From Verrucomicrobiia bacterium (GTDB taxonomy: Bacteria; Verrucomicrobiota; Verrucomicrobiia; Opitutales; Cerasicoccaceae): a stretch of DNA of 64,000 nucleotides. Shown here one piece after another: positions 27,961 through 35,949 of this stretch. The stretch covers positions 1-64,000 of the forward strand of contig JAUIAM010000008.1 of the NCBI GenBank assembly GCA_030425485.1. The letters are read 5' to 3'. Within the stretch, counting starts at the first letter, position 1. The number at the start of each line of letters is the position of its first letter. The position numbers were made by a program, and so were the translations under genes. A model generated the notes under the pieces. The model made no database searches. It was given only the letters and a program-made list of their open reading frames with translations, and had not been told where the DNA came from.

Positions 27961-28030
27961 GCCCTTTTCGCAAACGTTGGCCAGCACGCCGAAGCACTCC
28001 AACAACACCGCGATGATGGGGCCGACGTAA

Positions 28031-28210
28031 GCGCTGGAAGACATTGTCGCTGGCATGGACTCACACTCGTCGGAGACGGAGATGAAAGACGACGATGTGC
28101 TGGTCGGGAAAATCAACCGCGGCGAATCTGTATTAACCAAGATACAATCCGGAACCATCATAGAAAGCGAGTGGGCGCCCGGTCCCACCGTTAGATCTGT
28201 ATTCCCGTGA
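28031..28210 (+). other. Unidentified reading-frame remnant
   Basis: From a frame opened by TAA at 28028 to a TGA at 28208-28210, the plus strand reads a protein-like 59-codon piece with VLVGKINRGESVLTKIQSGT and ending TVRSVFP. It looks like the C-terminal tail of a lost gene but I cannot assign it. Confidence 0.25.
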
Positions 28211-28222
28211 GGCCGCGAATAC

Positions 28223-29101
28223 TCAACTACCTGCGGGTCGACTCCGGTAGCGGCGTGGCGATTCTCCTTGCCGAGTACAAAACCAATTCGAAAACTGGGA
28301 CAGATGGCGAAATCCTAAATCAGCGGCTACGACCTTGATCGTGCTACCGCGCTGTCGCAGCTGATCACAGGCATATATATGGCGAATACGATCGCGGTAC
28401 TGCCGGGGGGTCAGCCCCAGCTCCTCACGCCATAACCTGTCAAGCTGAGCTGCACTCAAACCCTGCGCTGCGGCCAGCCCGTGCCGGGAAAAATGCTGCG
28501 ACACATCCAAGGCCGACAAGAACCGGTAGCTCTGGCGCACGCGTACGTCCTCTATAGGTGGAGGTGCATAGTGCATGCCTGCGGGCACAATCAGATCCAA
28601 CAGGTGGCGAAAGAAACCGGAGGCGAGCTCCTGCATCTCTATAGCCTGCTGCAGGGGCAATGCCTGCCCACGGACTTCCAAGCGCTGTGATGAAGCAAGT
28701 CCCCGAACAGATCGGCACACGCGAAGCCGTTTCAGGGCCCGTCGCGCCAGTGCACCCGGCATGACACGCAGGATAGGCACTCCACGCCACTCCGCACCGT
28801 TGCCCGCACTGCGAATAGCCAAATGAATGGAAACTATTTCCGACGTTTCTGAGAAATGCTGATAACGTTCACCCGGCATGCAGACAATCCACTCTCCCTG
28901 GCCCGCGCGGGAAACCACCTCTACACCATCTTTTTTCATAGTGACCTCGCCCTTTAGCAGTTCACACACGGTAAGGACGGTGCCGGTAAACGTCCCCGAT
29001 CTTCCTTGTGGCGGTCCCCTATAGCACCGGTCCAGATTGATAGAGAGTGACTGCCAGTCCGAACAGTAAAGTTCGGATGTTCCTACTGCATCCATGCACA
29101 T
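28223..29101 (-). CDS. AraC family transcriptional regulator
   Basis: A 292-residue protein (start at 29101, or 29095). The N-terminal half is a cupin-like sensing domain (GEWIVCMPGERYQHFSETSE). The C-terminal part has the double helix-turn-helix of AraC proteins: AAQGLSAAQLDRLWREELG and IKVVAADLGFRHLSQFSNWF. It is transcribed away from the dehydratase gene at 29197 across 95 bp and is the likely regulator of that operon. Its GC content is higher than that of its left neighbours. Confidence 0.88.
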   Translation of the reverse strand: MCMDAVGTSELYCSDWQSLSINLDRCYRGPPQGRSGTFTGTVLTVCELLKGEVTMKKDGVEVVSRAGQGEWIVCMPGERYQHFSETSEIVSIHLAIRSAGNGAEWRGVPILRVMPGALARRALKRLRVCRSVRGLASSQRLEVRGQALPLQQAIEMQELASGFFRHLLDLIVPAGMHYAPPPIEDVRVRQSYRFLSALDVSQHFSRHGLAAAQGLSAAQLDRLWREELGLTPRQYRDRIRHIYACDQLRQRGSTIKVVAADLGFRHLSQFSNWFCTRQGESPRRYRSRPAGS

Positions 29102-29196
29102 AATTATTAAGTCTATATGAACCTTTGTAAACCAATAAAACTGGCCTAAGCGCCCATGTCGCGCTCCTTATTAAAAATAGAAAAATAACTCCTGAG

Positions 29197-30363
29197 ATGA
29201 AAATCACAGCCCTAACTCCCTACATTGCGGACTGTTTCCGCACCAACTGGGTCTTCCTGAAAGTCGAAACCTCCGACGGCATTTACGGCTGGGGTGAGGC
29301 TTCCCTGGAATACCGCGAGCATACCGTGGCTGAAGCCATACGAGAAATCGGCCGCACAGTTATCGGCAAGCGCGCCAGCGATATCGATGCCATCTGGCAC
29401 GACGTGAATCGCGAGGTCTATTATCGGGGCGGCCCCGTTTACATGTCGGCTCTCGGCGCTCTGGAAATGGCATTGTGGGACATCAAGGGCAAGCAATTCG
29501 GAGTTCCGGTTTGCGAGCTTTTGGGTGGACGTGTTCGTGACCGGATACAGTGCTATGCCAATGCCTGGTTTTCCGGAGCTCGCGAGCCGGAGGAATTTGC
29601 AACCAAGGCAAAAGATGCGTTGGAGGCCGGCTACAAGGGCCTCAAGTGGGATCCCTTTGGCTCGGCCTATTTGGAGCTAACACCACAAGAGTTTGCCAAG
29701 GCGGAGGCCTGTGTGGCCGCCGTGGCGGAAGTCGTGGCGGGTCGGGCCGAGCTGCTTATCGAAGGCCACGGGCGCTTCAATGTCCCTGCCGCCATCCGTG
29801 CCGGTGACATGGTCGCGGCCTATAATGTCGGCTGGTTCGAAGAACCCATACCGCCCGGCAACGTGGACGCACTGGCCAATGTGCGCCGCAAAACCAAAGC
29901 CCCCATCGCGGCCGGCGAGCGCCTCTACAGCCGCTGGGACTACCTGCCATTCTTTACAGCACAGTGTGCCGATTTCGCCCAGCCCGATGTCATTCATGTG
30001 GGTGGCATGGCGGAGCTGCGGCGCATCGCGGATCTTGCGGAGGCGCATTTCATTCCCTGCTGCCCCCACAACCCCTGCGGACCAGTCGCCAACGCTGCCA
30101 CACTGCAAGTAGCCGCCTCCTCGCACAATATCCCCCGCCTCGAAACCATGGCGACGGACGTCCCATGGCGTGCGGAAGTCGCGCAGGAAGCGACAACATA
30201 TATCGATGGTTGCCTGACTATTCCGGAGTCACCTGGTCTGGGCGTAGATATCGACGTTGAAGCTTTGGCCAAGTATCCCTTTCTGCCGCACGAACTGCGT
30301 CATTACAAGGGAACGCTGACAGATATTCGCCCTGAAAATGCGGACTATATTTTTAAACAATAA
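29197..30363 (+). CDS. Enolase-superfamily sugar-acid dehydratase (mandelate racemase group)
   Basis: A 388-residue protein. The capping domain has VFLKVETSDGIYGWGEASLE. The barrel has GYKGLKWDPFG, the metal-site region LLIEGHGRFNVPAAIRAGD, WFEEPIPPGN, IAAGERLYSRWDY and HFIPCCPHNPCGPVANAATL, with the His that acts as general acid in the galactonate dehydratase group. Acidic metal ligands fit Glu in EGH, EEP and GER. The likely reaction is dehydration of a six-carbon aldonate to a 2-keto-3-deoxy acid. It heads an operon with a GH39-like enzyme and an SDR. Confidence 0.9.
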   Translation: MKITALTPYIADCFRTNWVFLKVETSDGIYGWGEASLEYREHTVAEAIREIGRTVIGKRASDIDAIWHDVNREVYYRGGPVYMSALGALEMALWDIKGKQFGVPVCELLGGRVRDRIQCYANAWFSGAREPEEFATKAKDALEAGYKGLKWDPFGSAYLELTPQEFAKAEACVAAVAEVVAGRAELLIEGHGRFNVPAAIRAGDMVAAYNVGWFEEPIPPGNVDALANVRRKTKAPIAAGERLYSRWDYLPFFTAQCADFAQPDVIHVGGMAELRRIADLAEAHFIPCCPHNPCGPVANAATLQVAASSHNIPRLETMATDVPWRAEVAQEATTYIDGCLTIPESPGLGVDIDVEALAKYPFLPHELRHYKGTLTDIRPENADYIFKQ

Positions 30364-30378
30364 CCTTGGTGTTACCTC

Positions 30379-31884
30379 ATGAATAGATCCCCCTCCGTTG
30401 AAAGCGCCGTCGAGCAGCAGGACTTACCCGCGCTGAAGCAGCAACAGCTCATGGACCTTTCCCAACTTGGCCTGGACTGCCTGGGCAAAGTAAGAACCAA
30501 GCCCTCGCGAGACATTGCCGCCTCCCGTATCGGCGTCGGGTTTGAAACTCTTGACCGGTATATGTTCGACGCTGAAAAGGTCTATCCACTGCTGGCTCAG
30601 CTTGGAGTAAAATGGGCGCGCGTGCAAACCGGCTGGAGTCGCTGTGAAACCACGCGCGGCAGTTACGATTTCGCATGGCTTGAAGAAATCGTGGACCGTT
30701 TGCTGGCTGATGGCGTCGAGCCTTTCTTCTGTCTGAGTTTCGGCAACATCCTATATACAATGGGTGCGCACCATGACTCGGCTGTGGGCTTTGTCCCATT
30801 ATATTATGGTAATGATGCAGTGCAAGCATGGCAGAGCTACGTAAGTGCGCTGGCTCGGTGCTTCAAGGATCGCATACGTTACTGGGAAGTATGGAACGAG
30901 CCCAACATTCCACAATTCTGGCATCCTTTCAAGCCGGATCCGGTGGCCTATACGGAGCTGGTTCACATCAGCGCTCAGGCTGTTCGCAAAGAGCACCCGG
31001 AGGCGAAAATTGTCGGCGGTGCCATGTCGAAACTAGAGCCGCAATTCCTAGAAAGTGCACTGAAGGCAGGACTGGCCAAGCACATTGACGCATTTTCGTT
31101 CCACCCCTACCAATTGGTTCCGGAGGATAACCTGGCCAATATGTACGGATTCCTTCGTCGCATGATCGACCACTACAGCGGCGGGCGCGCCATTGAGATC
31201 TGGCAAGGTGAGAACGGTTGCCCTTCGCAAACGGAGGGCCACAACGATGACTGGCTGGGCCTGTACAATACCGACCAAATCGTTCAGGCCAAGTGGGTCG
31301 CACGGCGGATTCTGGCCGACCTAAAAACTGGGTTCGATAAGGCACTTTACTTCCATGCTGCCGACTTAATGGGGCAGCCGTACCGTCAAGCCGACGGTAA
31401 GATCAAGAAGCCAGTCATGATGGGACTAATCCATGGCGACACCTACGAGCCTAAGTACGCCTTTGAAGTTTTGCAGCGTGTCTGCAGCCTCTTCGACGAG
31501 GAAAGCGTCCGACAAGAGCTGTTCTATCAATTTCTGGAGCCCAATGTGGCGAAGCCAAAGCAGAGCACGCGATTGGGCTCTCCCATGGCCGTATCCTTTG
31601 TCCGCCAAGATGCACCTTTACTGGTTTTCTGGATGACACAGGACCCGCAGCAAAAGCAGCCTTCGCAAGAAATTGATTTGGTCTTCTGGTCTGATAGCAG
31701 CCTCCGCTTTGAACAGCCCGTGCTCGTCGACTTCATGACGGGTAAGGTATTCGATGTCCTGCCGCTGCAAGAGCTGTTCTTCCGCGACGGCGCGAAAGTT
31801 GGCTATCGCTATCGTCTGCCCTTGCCGGACTACCCACTCGCGCTGACGGACGCGTCACTCTTTCCGCACTTGCACTCGTCATGA
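30379..31884 (+). CDS. GH39-like (clan GH-A) glycoside hydrolase, cytoplasmic
   Basis: A 501-residue protein without a signal peptide. The clan GH-A barrel is supported by ARVQTGWSRCETTRGSYDFA, the acid/base Glu in RYWEVWNEPNIPQFW, the YPLV-type block IDAFSFHPYQLVPED, and the nucleophile Glu in IEIWQGENGCPSQT. The C-terminal 110 residues are a beta-domain. The closest known pattern is GH39-like beta-xylosidases, but the substrate is not known. It lies between the dehydratase and the SDR. A clear paralogue stands at 44285-45781 on the other strand. Confidence 0.85.
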   Translation: MNRSPSVESAVEQQDLPALKQQQLMDLSQLGLDCLGKVRTKPSRDIAASRIGVGFETLDRYMFDAEKVYPLLAQLGVKWARVQTGWSRCETTRGSYDFAWLEEIVDRLLADGVEPFFCLSFGNILYTMGAHHDSAVGFVPLYYGNDAVQAWQSYVSALARCFKDRIRYWEVWNEPNIPQFWHPFKPDPVAYTELVHISAQAVRKEHPEAKIVGGAMSKLEPQFLESALKAGLAKHIDAFSFHPYQLVPEDNLANMYGFLRRMIDHYSGGRAIEIWQGENGCPSQTEGHNDDWLGLYNTDQIVQAKWVARRILADLKTGFDKALYFHAADLMGQPYRQADGKIKKPVMMGLIHGDTYEPKYAFEVLQRVCSLFDEESVRQELFYQFLEPNVAKPKQSTRLGSPMAVSFVRQDAPLLVFWMTQDPQQKQPSQEIDLVFWSDSSLRFEQPVLVDFMTGKVFDVLPLQELFFRDGAKVGYRYRLPLPDYPLALTDASLFPHLHSS

Positions 31885-32675
31885 AGCCCCCAGTCTTTGA
31901 TTTCGCCGGAAAGTCAGTCCTGGTCACGGGGTCTTCGCAAAACCTGGGCCTGTCTATAGCGGAGGCCTATGTCCAAGCCGGGGCACGGGTCATCTTGCAC
32001 GCACGAGAAGCCAGTGAACTCGTTCCAGCAGCCACCCACTTGCGTAAACGCAACCCGAACGCCGAGCTCCATGAGGAAGCCTTCGATTTGGGGCAGGCAT
32101 CCTCGATCGAAAGCGGCTTCAAAAATTTGCGCAGCCGCGGGTTGTTGCCCGATATCCTGATTAACAACGCAGCCCATCTTGGCTTGGGAACAAGTGGCTT
32201 TCTAGTGCAGAGTCCAGCCTTCTTCCGCGAGGTTCTCGAAGTAAACCTCTTCGGGGCATTTTTATGTGCCCAGCTCGCCGCCTCACATATGTGCATGATT
32301 GGTGGAGGTGCCATCGTCAACATCTCATCCTTGGCCGGAGAACGCTGCATTCATGGCCGCTGCGCCTACAATACCAGCAAGGCCGCCCTGGAGGGGCTCA
32401 CCCGCTCCATGGCACTAGACCTGGCCCGCCACAGCATACGAGTTAATGCCATTACGCTGGGCTACGTCTGGACAGAGCGCTGGAACGACCTCAGTGACGC
32501 CGACCAGCAACGCCGTCGCCACAATCTTCCAAGCGGTCAACCGTGCCACCCGGAAGAGATTGCACAGCTGGTACTGTACACATCCTCAGAGGCCTCCCCC
32601 AACCTGACCGGCGCCAGCCTGGTTCTGGACGGCGGACTGAGTAGCCAGCAACTCCCCGGTGATGTCGTGGTGTAG
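31881..32675 (+). CDS. Short-chain dehydrogenase/reductase
   Basis: A 264-residue NAD(P)-dependent oxidoreductase. The motifs are the TGxxxNLG cofactor loop (VTGSSQNLGLSIAEAYVQAG), the NNAAHLG strand, the catalytic Ser in IVNISSLAG and the YxxxK pair in CAYNTSKAALEG. The C-terminus LTGASLVLDGGLSSQ is typical. Its ATG overlaps the previous stop by four bases. With the dehydratase it could oxidise a sugar at the first step of an oxidative sugar-acid path; that role is inferred. Confidence 0.93.
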   Translation: MKPPVFDFAGKSVLVTGSSQNLGLSIAEAYVQAGARVILHAREASELVPAATHLRKRNPNAELHEEAFDLGQASSIESGFKNLRSRGLLPDILINNAAHLGLGTSGFLVQSPAFFREVLEVNLFGAFLCAQLAASHMCMIGGGAIVNISSLAGERCIHGRCAYNTSKAALEGLTRSMALDLARHSIRVNAITLGYVWTERWNDLSDADQQRRRHNLPSGQPCHPEEIAQLVLYTSSEASPNLTGASLVLDGGLSSQQLPGDVVV

Positions 32676-32951
32676 GCTGGTGCCTGTTGACCGAAAGGAG
32701 GTTCGTCGTCATGCCATTTCACAAATGGCCAGCATGCTTATCAAGCAAATGCGCGAGCATGATGACCCGTTGGCTAAGCCTGAAGCATCATGGGCTGACC
32801 TATGGGCCGACCTGCCCGGTAGCCGCTGGTAAATGGGTAAGCGGCATGAGTATTCCCCAGTGCTCTATGTCATATCAAGTCGAGCTGGGACCATGCTGTA
32901 ACGGTTCGCGCTTATGAGATCTGCATCGCTTTGGGCGCAGACGCAGGGCGC

Positions 32952-34376
32952 TCAGAGGGCAAGGCTTCGGGATTTCAGCGTAGCAGCATCCAGTAGGCCA
33001 TAAAGACCGTTTGCGTATGGCAATGTGACGCGGTAGGCGCTGCGCTGTAGGTCCTCTCCACCTTTATTTGACTGCGAGCATCCGGACAAATACCCGAGAG
33101 GGGTCAGGTATTGCTCTGCGGCCTGCCGGCACGCTATCGCTCTTGGCCAATACTCCTCTTCCAGTAAGCCGTTCTGAACCGCCAACGCAAATGCTGCCGC
33201 AATGCCAACCGAGCCGGAGGTGTCAGGTGCTACATTTGGCTCATCAACGAAGCATGCCCAGAGACCATTGTCTAATTGATGCTCTGCCGCGAATTGGGCT
33301 AAGACATCTAACTGTTCGAGCAGAACTTCAGATTGCTCAGGCAAGGCGCGCAAGGTTTGCACATGCCCCAGCAACAGCCAGCAGAGGCCGCGGGCCCAAT
33401 TCCTGTGCGTGCGCTTTCCTTTGGAATAGTGCCGTAGATAGACGCCATCTGGCTGGACGAGTCGCTGAAACGTATTCTTGAGCAAGTTCTCGGCAATTTC
33501 GAACCACTCATGCTCTTGGCGTGCCTTCCCGATGATAACCATCGGATAGGCGACTGTATACGCTCCTTCGCTGCTAATCATTTCATTATCCTGTACCTCG
33601 CCATTTTCAGCGAGCAGGGAACGCCAAAAACTGATTACCAGCTCTATCCACGGATGGTATGGGTCATCCTCTGCGACCATGGCAAAGGGGAGAGTCGTTT
33701 CTATCGTATCAAGCACATTCTGTACGCGAAAGCTGCTTGGTGTCTCATACTCCAGTATGCCCTCAGAATACCCAAAATAATCGATGTGCTTCCGGATACT
33801 ATGACGTGCTTCCGGGTGTTGGCCAGTATCGGCATATGCCTTAAGCGCATCCAGTACGCACCCTTCCTTCCAGCTAAAAGTCTGAATGGAAGACAGGGAT
33901 GCCAGGCGTGAATAGGCAGAGTCTCGCCTACCTCCGGCATCGATGATACAAGGCAGATGATATTCTAATCCATCCGCAGCGCTACAATCGGGTGCGAAAA
34001 ACCAGAGCACACCTTCATCGGCGAGGCTAAATTCCAGCTTCAACCGACCATCACGAAGCTTTGCCGAAGGCAGATCAAAGCTCAGCACTTGATAGGGATC
34101 GGAGCATATTACATCTAATTCTGCAAGCACACTGTCACTCTGGGCATCCCATACAATGACACGATTAGAGCCGTGCGATGAGGGCTCTACTACCATCGTC
34201 AGTACGAGTTGTGGACAACTCATGCTTGCGGGCAGCATATCCCACTCCAGCCGCGTTGATGTCGAGGCGGATATAGCCATAAGTGGACGCTCCTTGGGCC
34301 CCGTACGACCTTCGAGCAAGTCAGTGGGAGTGTTGATTCGAGATCTGGACGGATGAAAAAGTTCAGTGTGACTCAT
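32952..34376 (-). CDS. GH88/GH105-like unsaturated glycuronyl hydrolase
   Basis: A 474-residue protein. Residues 1-165 look like a beta-sandwich not seen in small GH105 enzymes. The rest has an (alpha/alpha)6 pattern: DTIETTLPFAMVAEDDPYH, LVQPDGVYLRHYSKGKRT, HRNWARGLCWLLLGHVQTL, SGSVGIAAAFALAVQNG and RSAYRVTLPYANGLYGLL. The RNWARG and DTSGS positions fit the GH88/105 group that removes unsaturated uronic acids from lyase products. No signal peptide is present. The 32676-32951 gap on its 3' side holds no clear gene, only a protein-like fragment ending in ADLWADLPGSRW at about 32830. Confidence 0.75.
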   Translation of the reverse strand: MSHTELFHPSRSRINTPTDLLEGRTGPKERPLMAISASTSTRLEWDMLPASMSCPQLVLTMVVEPSSHGSNRVIVWDAQSDSVLAELDVICSDPYQVLSFDLPSAKLRDGRLKLEFSLADEGVLWFFAPDCSAADGLEYHLPCIIDAGGRRDSAYSRLASLSSIQTFSWKEGCVLDALKAYADTGQHPEARHSIRKHIDYFGYSEGILEYETPSSFRVQNVLDTIETTLPFAMVAEDDPYHPWIELVISFWRSLLAENGEVQDNEMISSEGAYTVAYPMVIIGKARQEHEWFEIAENLLKNTFQRLVQPDGVYLRHYSKGKRTHRNWARGLCWLLLGHVQTLRALPEQSEVLLEQLDVLAQFAAEHQLDNGLWACFVDEPNVAPDTSGSVGIAAAFALAVQNGLLEEEYWPRAIACRQAAEQYLTPLGYLSGCSQSNKGGEDLQRSAYRVTLPYANGLYGLLDAATLKSRSLAL

Positions 34377-34521
34377 AACTATAGGTGAATTTGCCTGGGC
34401 GCAGCGGGCGCTGAGAGTAGCACCTCACTGTCCCCTAGCGTCGGTATGACTCCAAAAAATCCCTGTGGGAAATCAATCAGAGCATCTTAGCTGCTCGGCA
34501 TATAAATGCCTGCCATGTAAC

Positions 34522-35217
34522 TCAGGCATTTTTTCGCCGCCTGTGCATGAGAATAAAGATAAAGGCTGCCAGAGGAGTTATGACGAGAGCAGCGGATGGC
34601 TCTGGGATGGTGTAGGTAATGCTCAATTCTGGTATATAAGCAGGGGTCAGCGAGTTGTTGCTACGGAAGGAAAAGGTCGTACCGGAGCTCATTGCAGGAG
34701 CGAAGAAGGCCAGCCCGTCGTTAGTCGTCGTGCCATCTGCCCAATTTGAAATCAGATCTGTCAATGCTGTGCTGGTGATCGTATAAGGTGTGCCCTCGGG
34801 ATCGGTGTAGTCCGTGTCGCTCAGCGATAGCGACGTAAGCTCAAGGGTGTCGTATGTCGGACGAGTGTCATAGGTGACGGTTGCCTGCTCCCACGCGCTC
34901 GTGGCTTGGCGAACGGTAATGGTCGCGGTATTAGTGGTTTCAGGAGAGGAGAACGCCTTAAAAAGCGTGATATTGGCATCGGTGATGAGCGCACCTTCGG
35001 GCAGAGACGAGAGATCCCACGACAGATACATAAACGTTCCGTTGGAAGCAAATACATTGATCAATTGAAGGTTGTTTGATGTGCCGAAGTTTGTCTCGCC
35101 TTGTGATTTATTTACATAGGCGGTTTGGTCTGCATCAAGCGTGAGGATGTCGGCCGAAGAAATCGAGCTGAACAATCCGGAGGCCAGAAGGATGAATGGC
35201 AGGGATTTGATTTTCAT
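34522..35217 (-). CDS. DNRLRE-type secreted protein with PEP-CTERM tail
   Basis: A 231-residue protein. Residues 1-22 form a signal peptide (LPFILLASGLFSSISSADIL). The middle is a DNRLRE-like beta-sandwich (FGTSNNLQLINVFASNGTFM, then ITDANITLFKAFSSPETTN), a domain often used to bind polysaccharide. The end is a PEP-CTERM sorting signal: IPEPSAALVITPLAAFIFIL, then Arg-rich MHRRRKNA. It should be processed by an exosortase, which is not in the window. It stands close to the pseudopilin and glycosidase genes on the same strand. Confidence 0.88.
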   Translation of the reverse strand: MKIKSLPFILLASGLFSSISSADILTLDADQTAYVNKSQGETNFGTSNNLQLINVFASNGTFMYLSWDLSSLPEGALITDANITLFKAFSSPETTNTATITVRQATSAWEQATVTYDTRPTYDTLELTSLSLSDTDYTDPEGTPYTITSTALTDLISNWADGTTTNDGLAFFAPAMSSGTTFSFRSNNSLTPAYIPELSITYTIPEPSAALVITPLAAFIFILMHRRRKNA

Positions 35218-35302
35218 GTTGAGTCTATGTTAATGTTTGGGGTTCTAGATTGGTGATGTAAAAGTGTGTCTTGCTCTTCGTTGCTTTTAATCGGAGTTGT
35301 CT

Positions 35303-35917
35303 CTAACGCCAAGGTGCCTCCAGCGGGTTGGTGGGGAACGGCGCGGTTAGTGTGTCCAAATGGCCATCCATAAAAATCACATTGATGCGACCTCCATGGC
35401 GAAATACCTCATCATGGCGCTCCTCGGTAGCCATGGTGAATTCGGACCTTCGCGCCCAAAGCCAACCAGGTATCCAGTCGAGGAAGTTGATTGATTTTTC
35501 GGGACTTTCCTCAAACCCGAACTTTTTATTTCCTGTCGGCCATACCATGGGGTAATAGAGGGCAGTGTGTGCATTTATGGCGTAGTCAGGCTGCCAGTAT
35601 AGGGCATCAGGACGATCAGGTGCCGCGGGGCAACGGAAAGGTTCGATAAGCTGCAACCCATCGGTCTTGGTCTCCAGGTATGGCACTAGCTGGCGCGTCC
35701 AGACCTTGCCCTCATGGTGAGCCAGTTGATCGTTATTGTTTTCGATATAAAAGTTGCGAGAGGCTATATGCAACTGGCGCAACTTTTCCTGGCATTTAAC
35801 ATCCCTGGCACGATTGATAATCTTAGACGTTGCTGTAATTAATAATACGGATAAAACGGCAACCACCGCTATGGACGCGAGTATCTCCACCAGGGTAAAT
35901 CCACGACGAGTATTCAT
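35303..35917 (-). CDS. Prepilin-type pseudopilin (DUF1559-like / type II secretion G-like)
   Basis: A 204-residue protein. The start at 35915-35917 gives the leader MNTRRG followed by FTLVEILASIAVVAVLSVLL, the classical class III cleavage site with Phe+1 and Glu+5 and a long hydrophobic helix. The C-terminus (NVIFMDGHLDTL) resembles the H-x-DG end of Verrucomicrobia/Planctomycete pseudopilins. A GTG at 35953 overlapping the glycosidase stop could also start it. It follows the glycosidase at 35950-38460 and may help display or export it; that role is unproven. Confidence 0.85.
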   Translation of the reverse strand: MNTRRGFTLVEILASIAVVAVLSVLLITATSKIINRARDVKCQEKLRQLHIASRNFYIENNNDQLAHHEGKVWTRQLVPYLETKTDGLQLIEPFRCPAAPDRPDALYWQPDYAINAHTALYYPMVWPTGNKKFGFEESPEKSINFLDWIPGWLWARRSEFTMATEERHDEVFRHGGRINVIFMDGHLDTLTAPFPTNPLEAPWR

Positions 35918-35949
35918 TTTTATAGGGGTAGTATTTTTTTCGACCTCAC

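Noticed and set aside
32676-32940. A small gene between the SDR and the GH88/105-like gene
   Set aside because: One frame ends in ADLWADLPGSRW and looks partly protein-like, but there is no start with a ribosome site and no family I recognise. Noted only as possible remnant.
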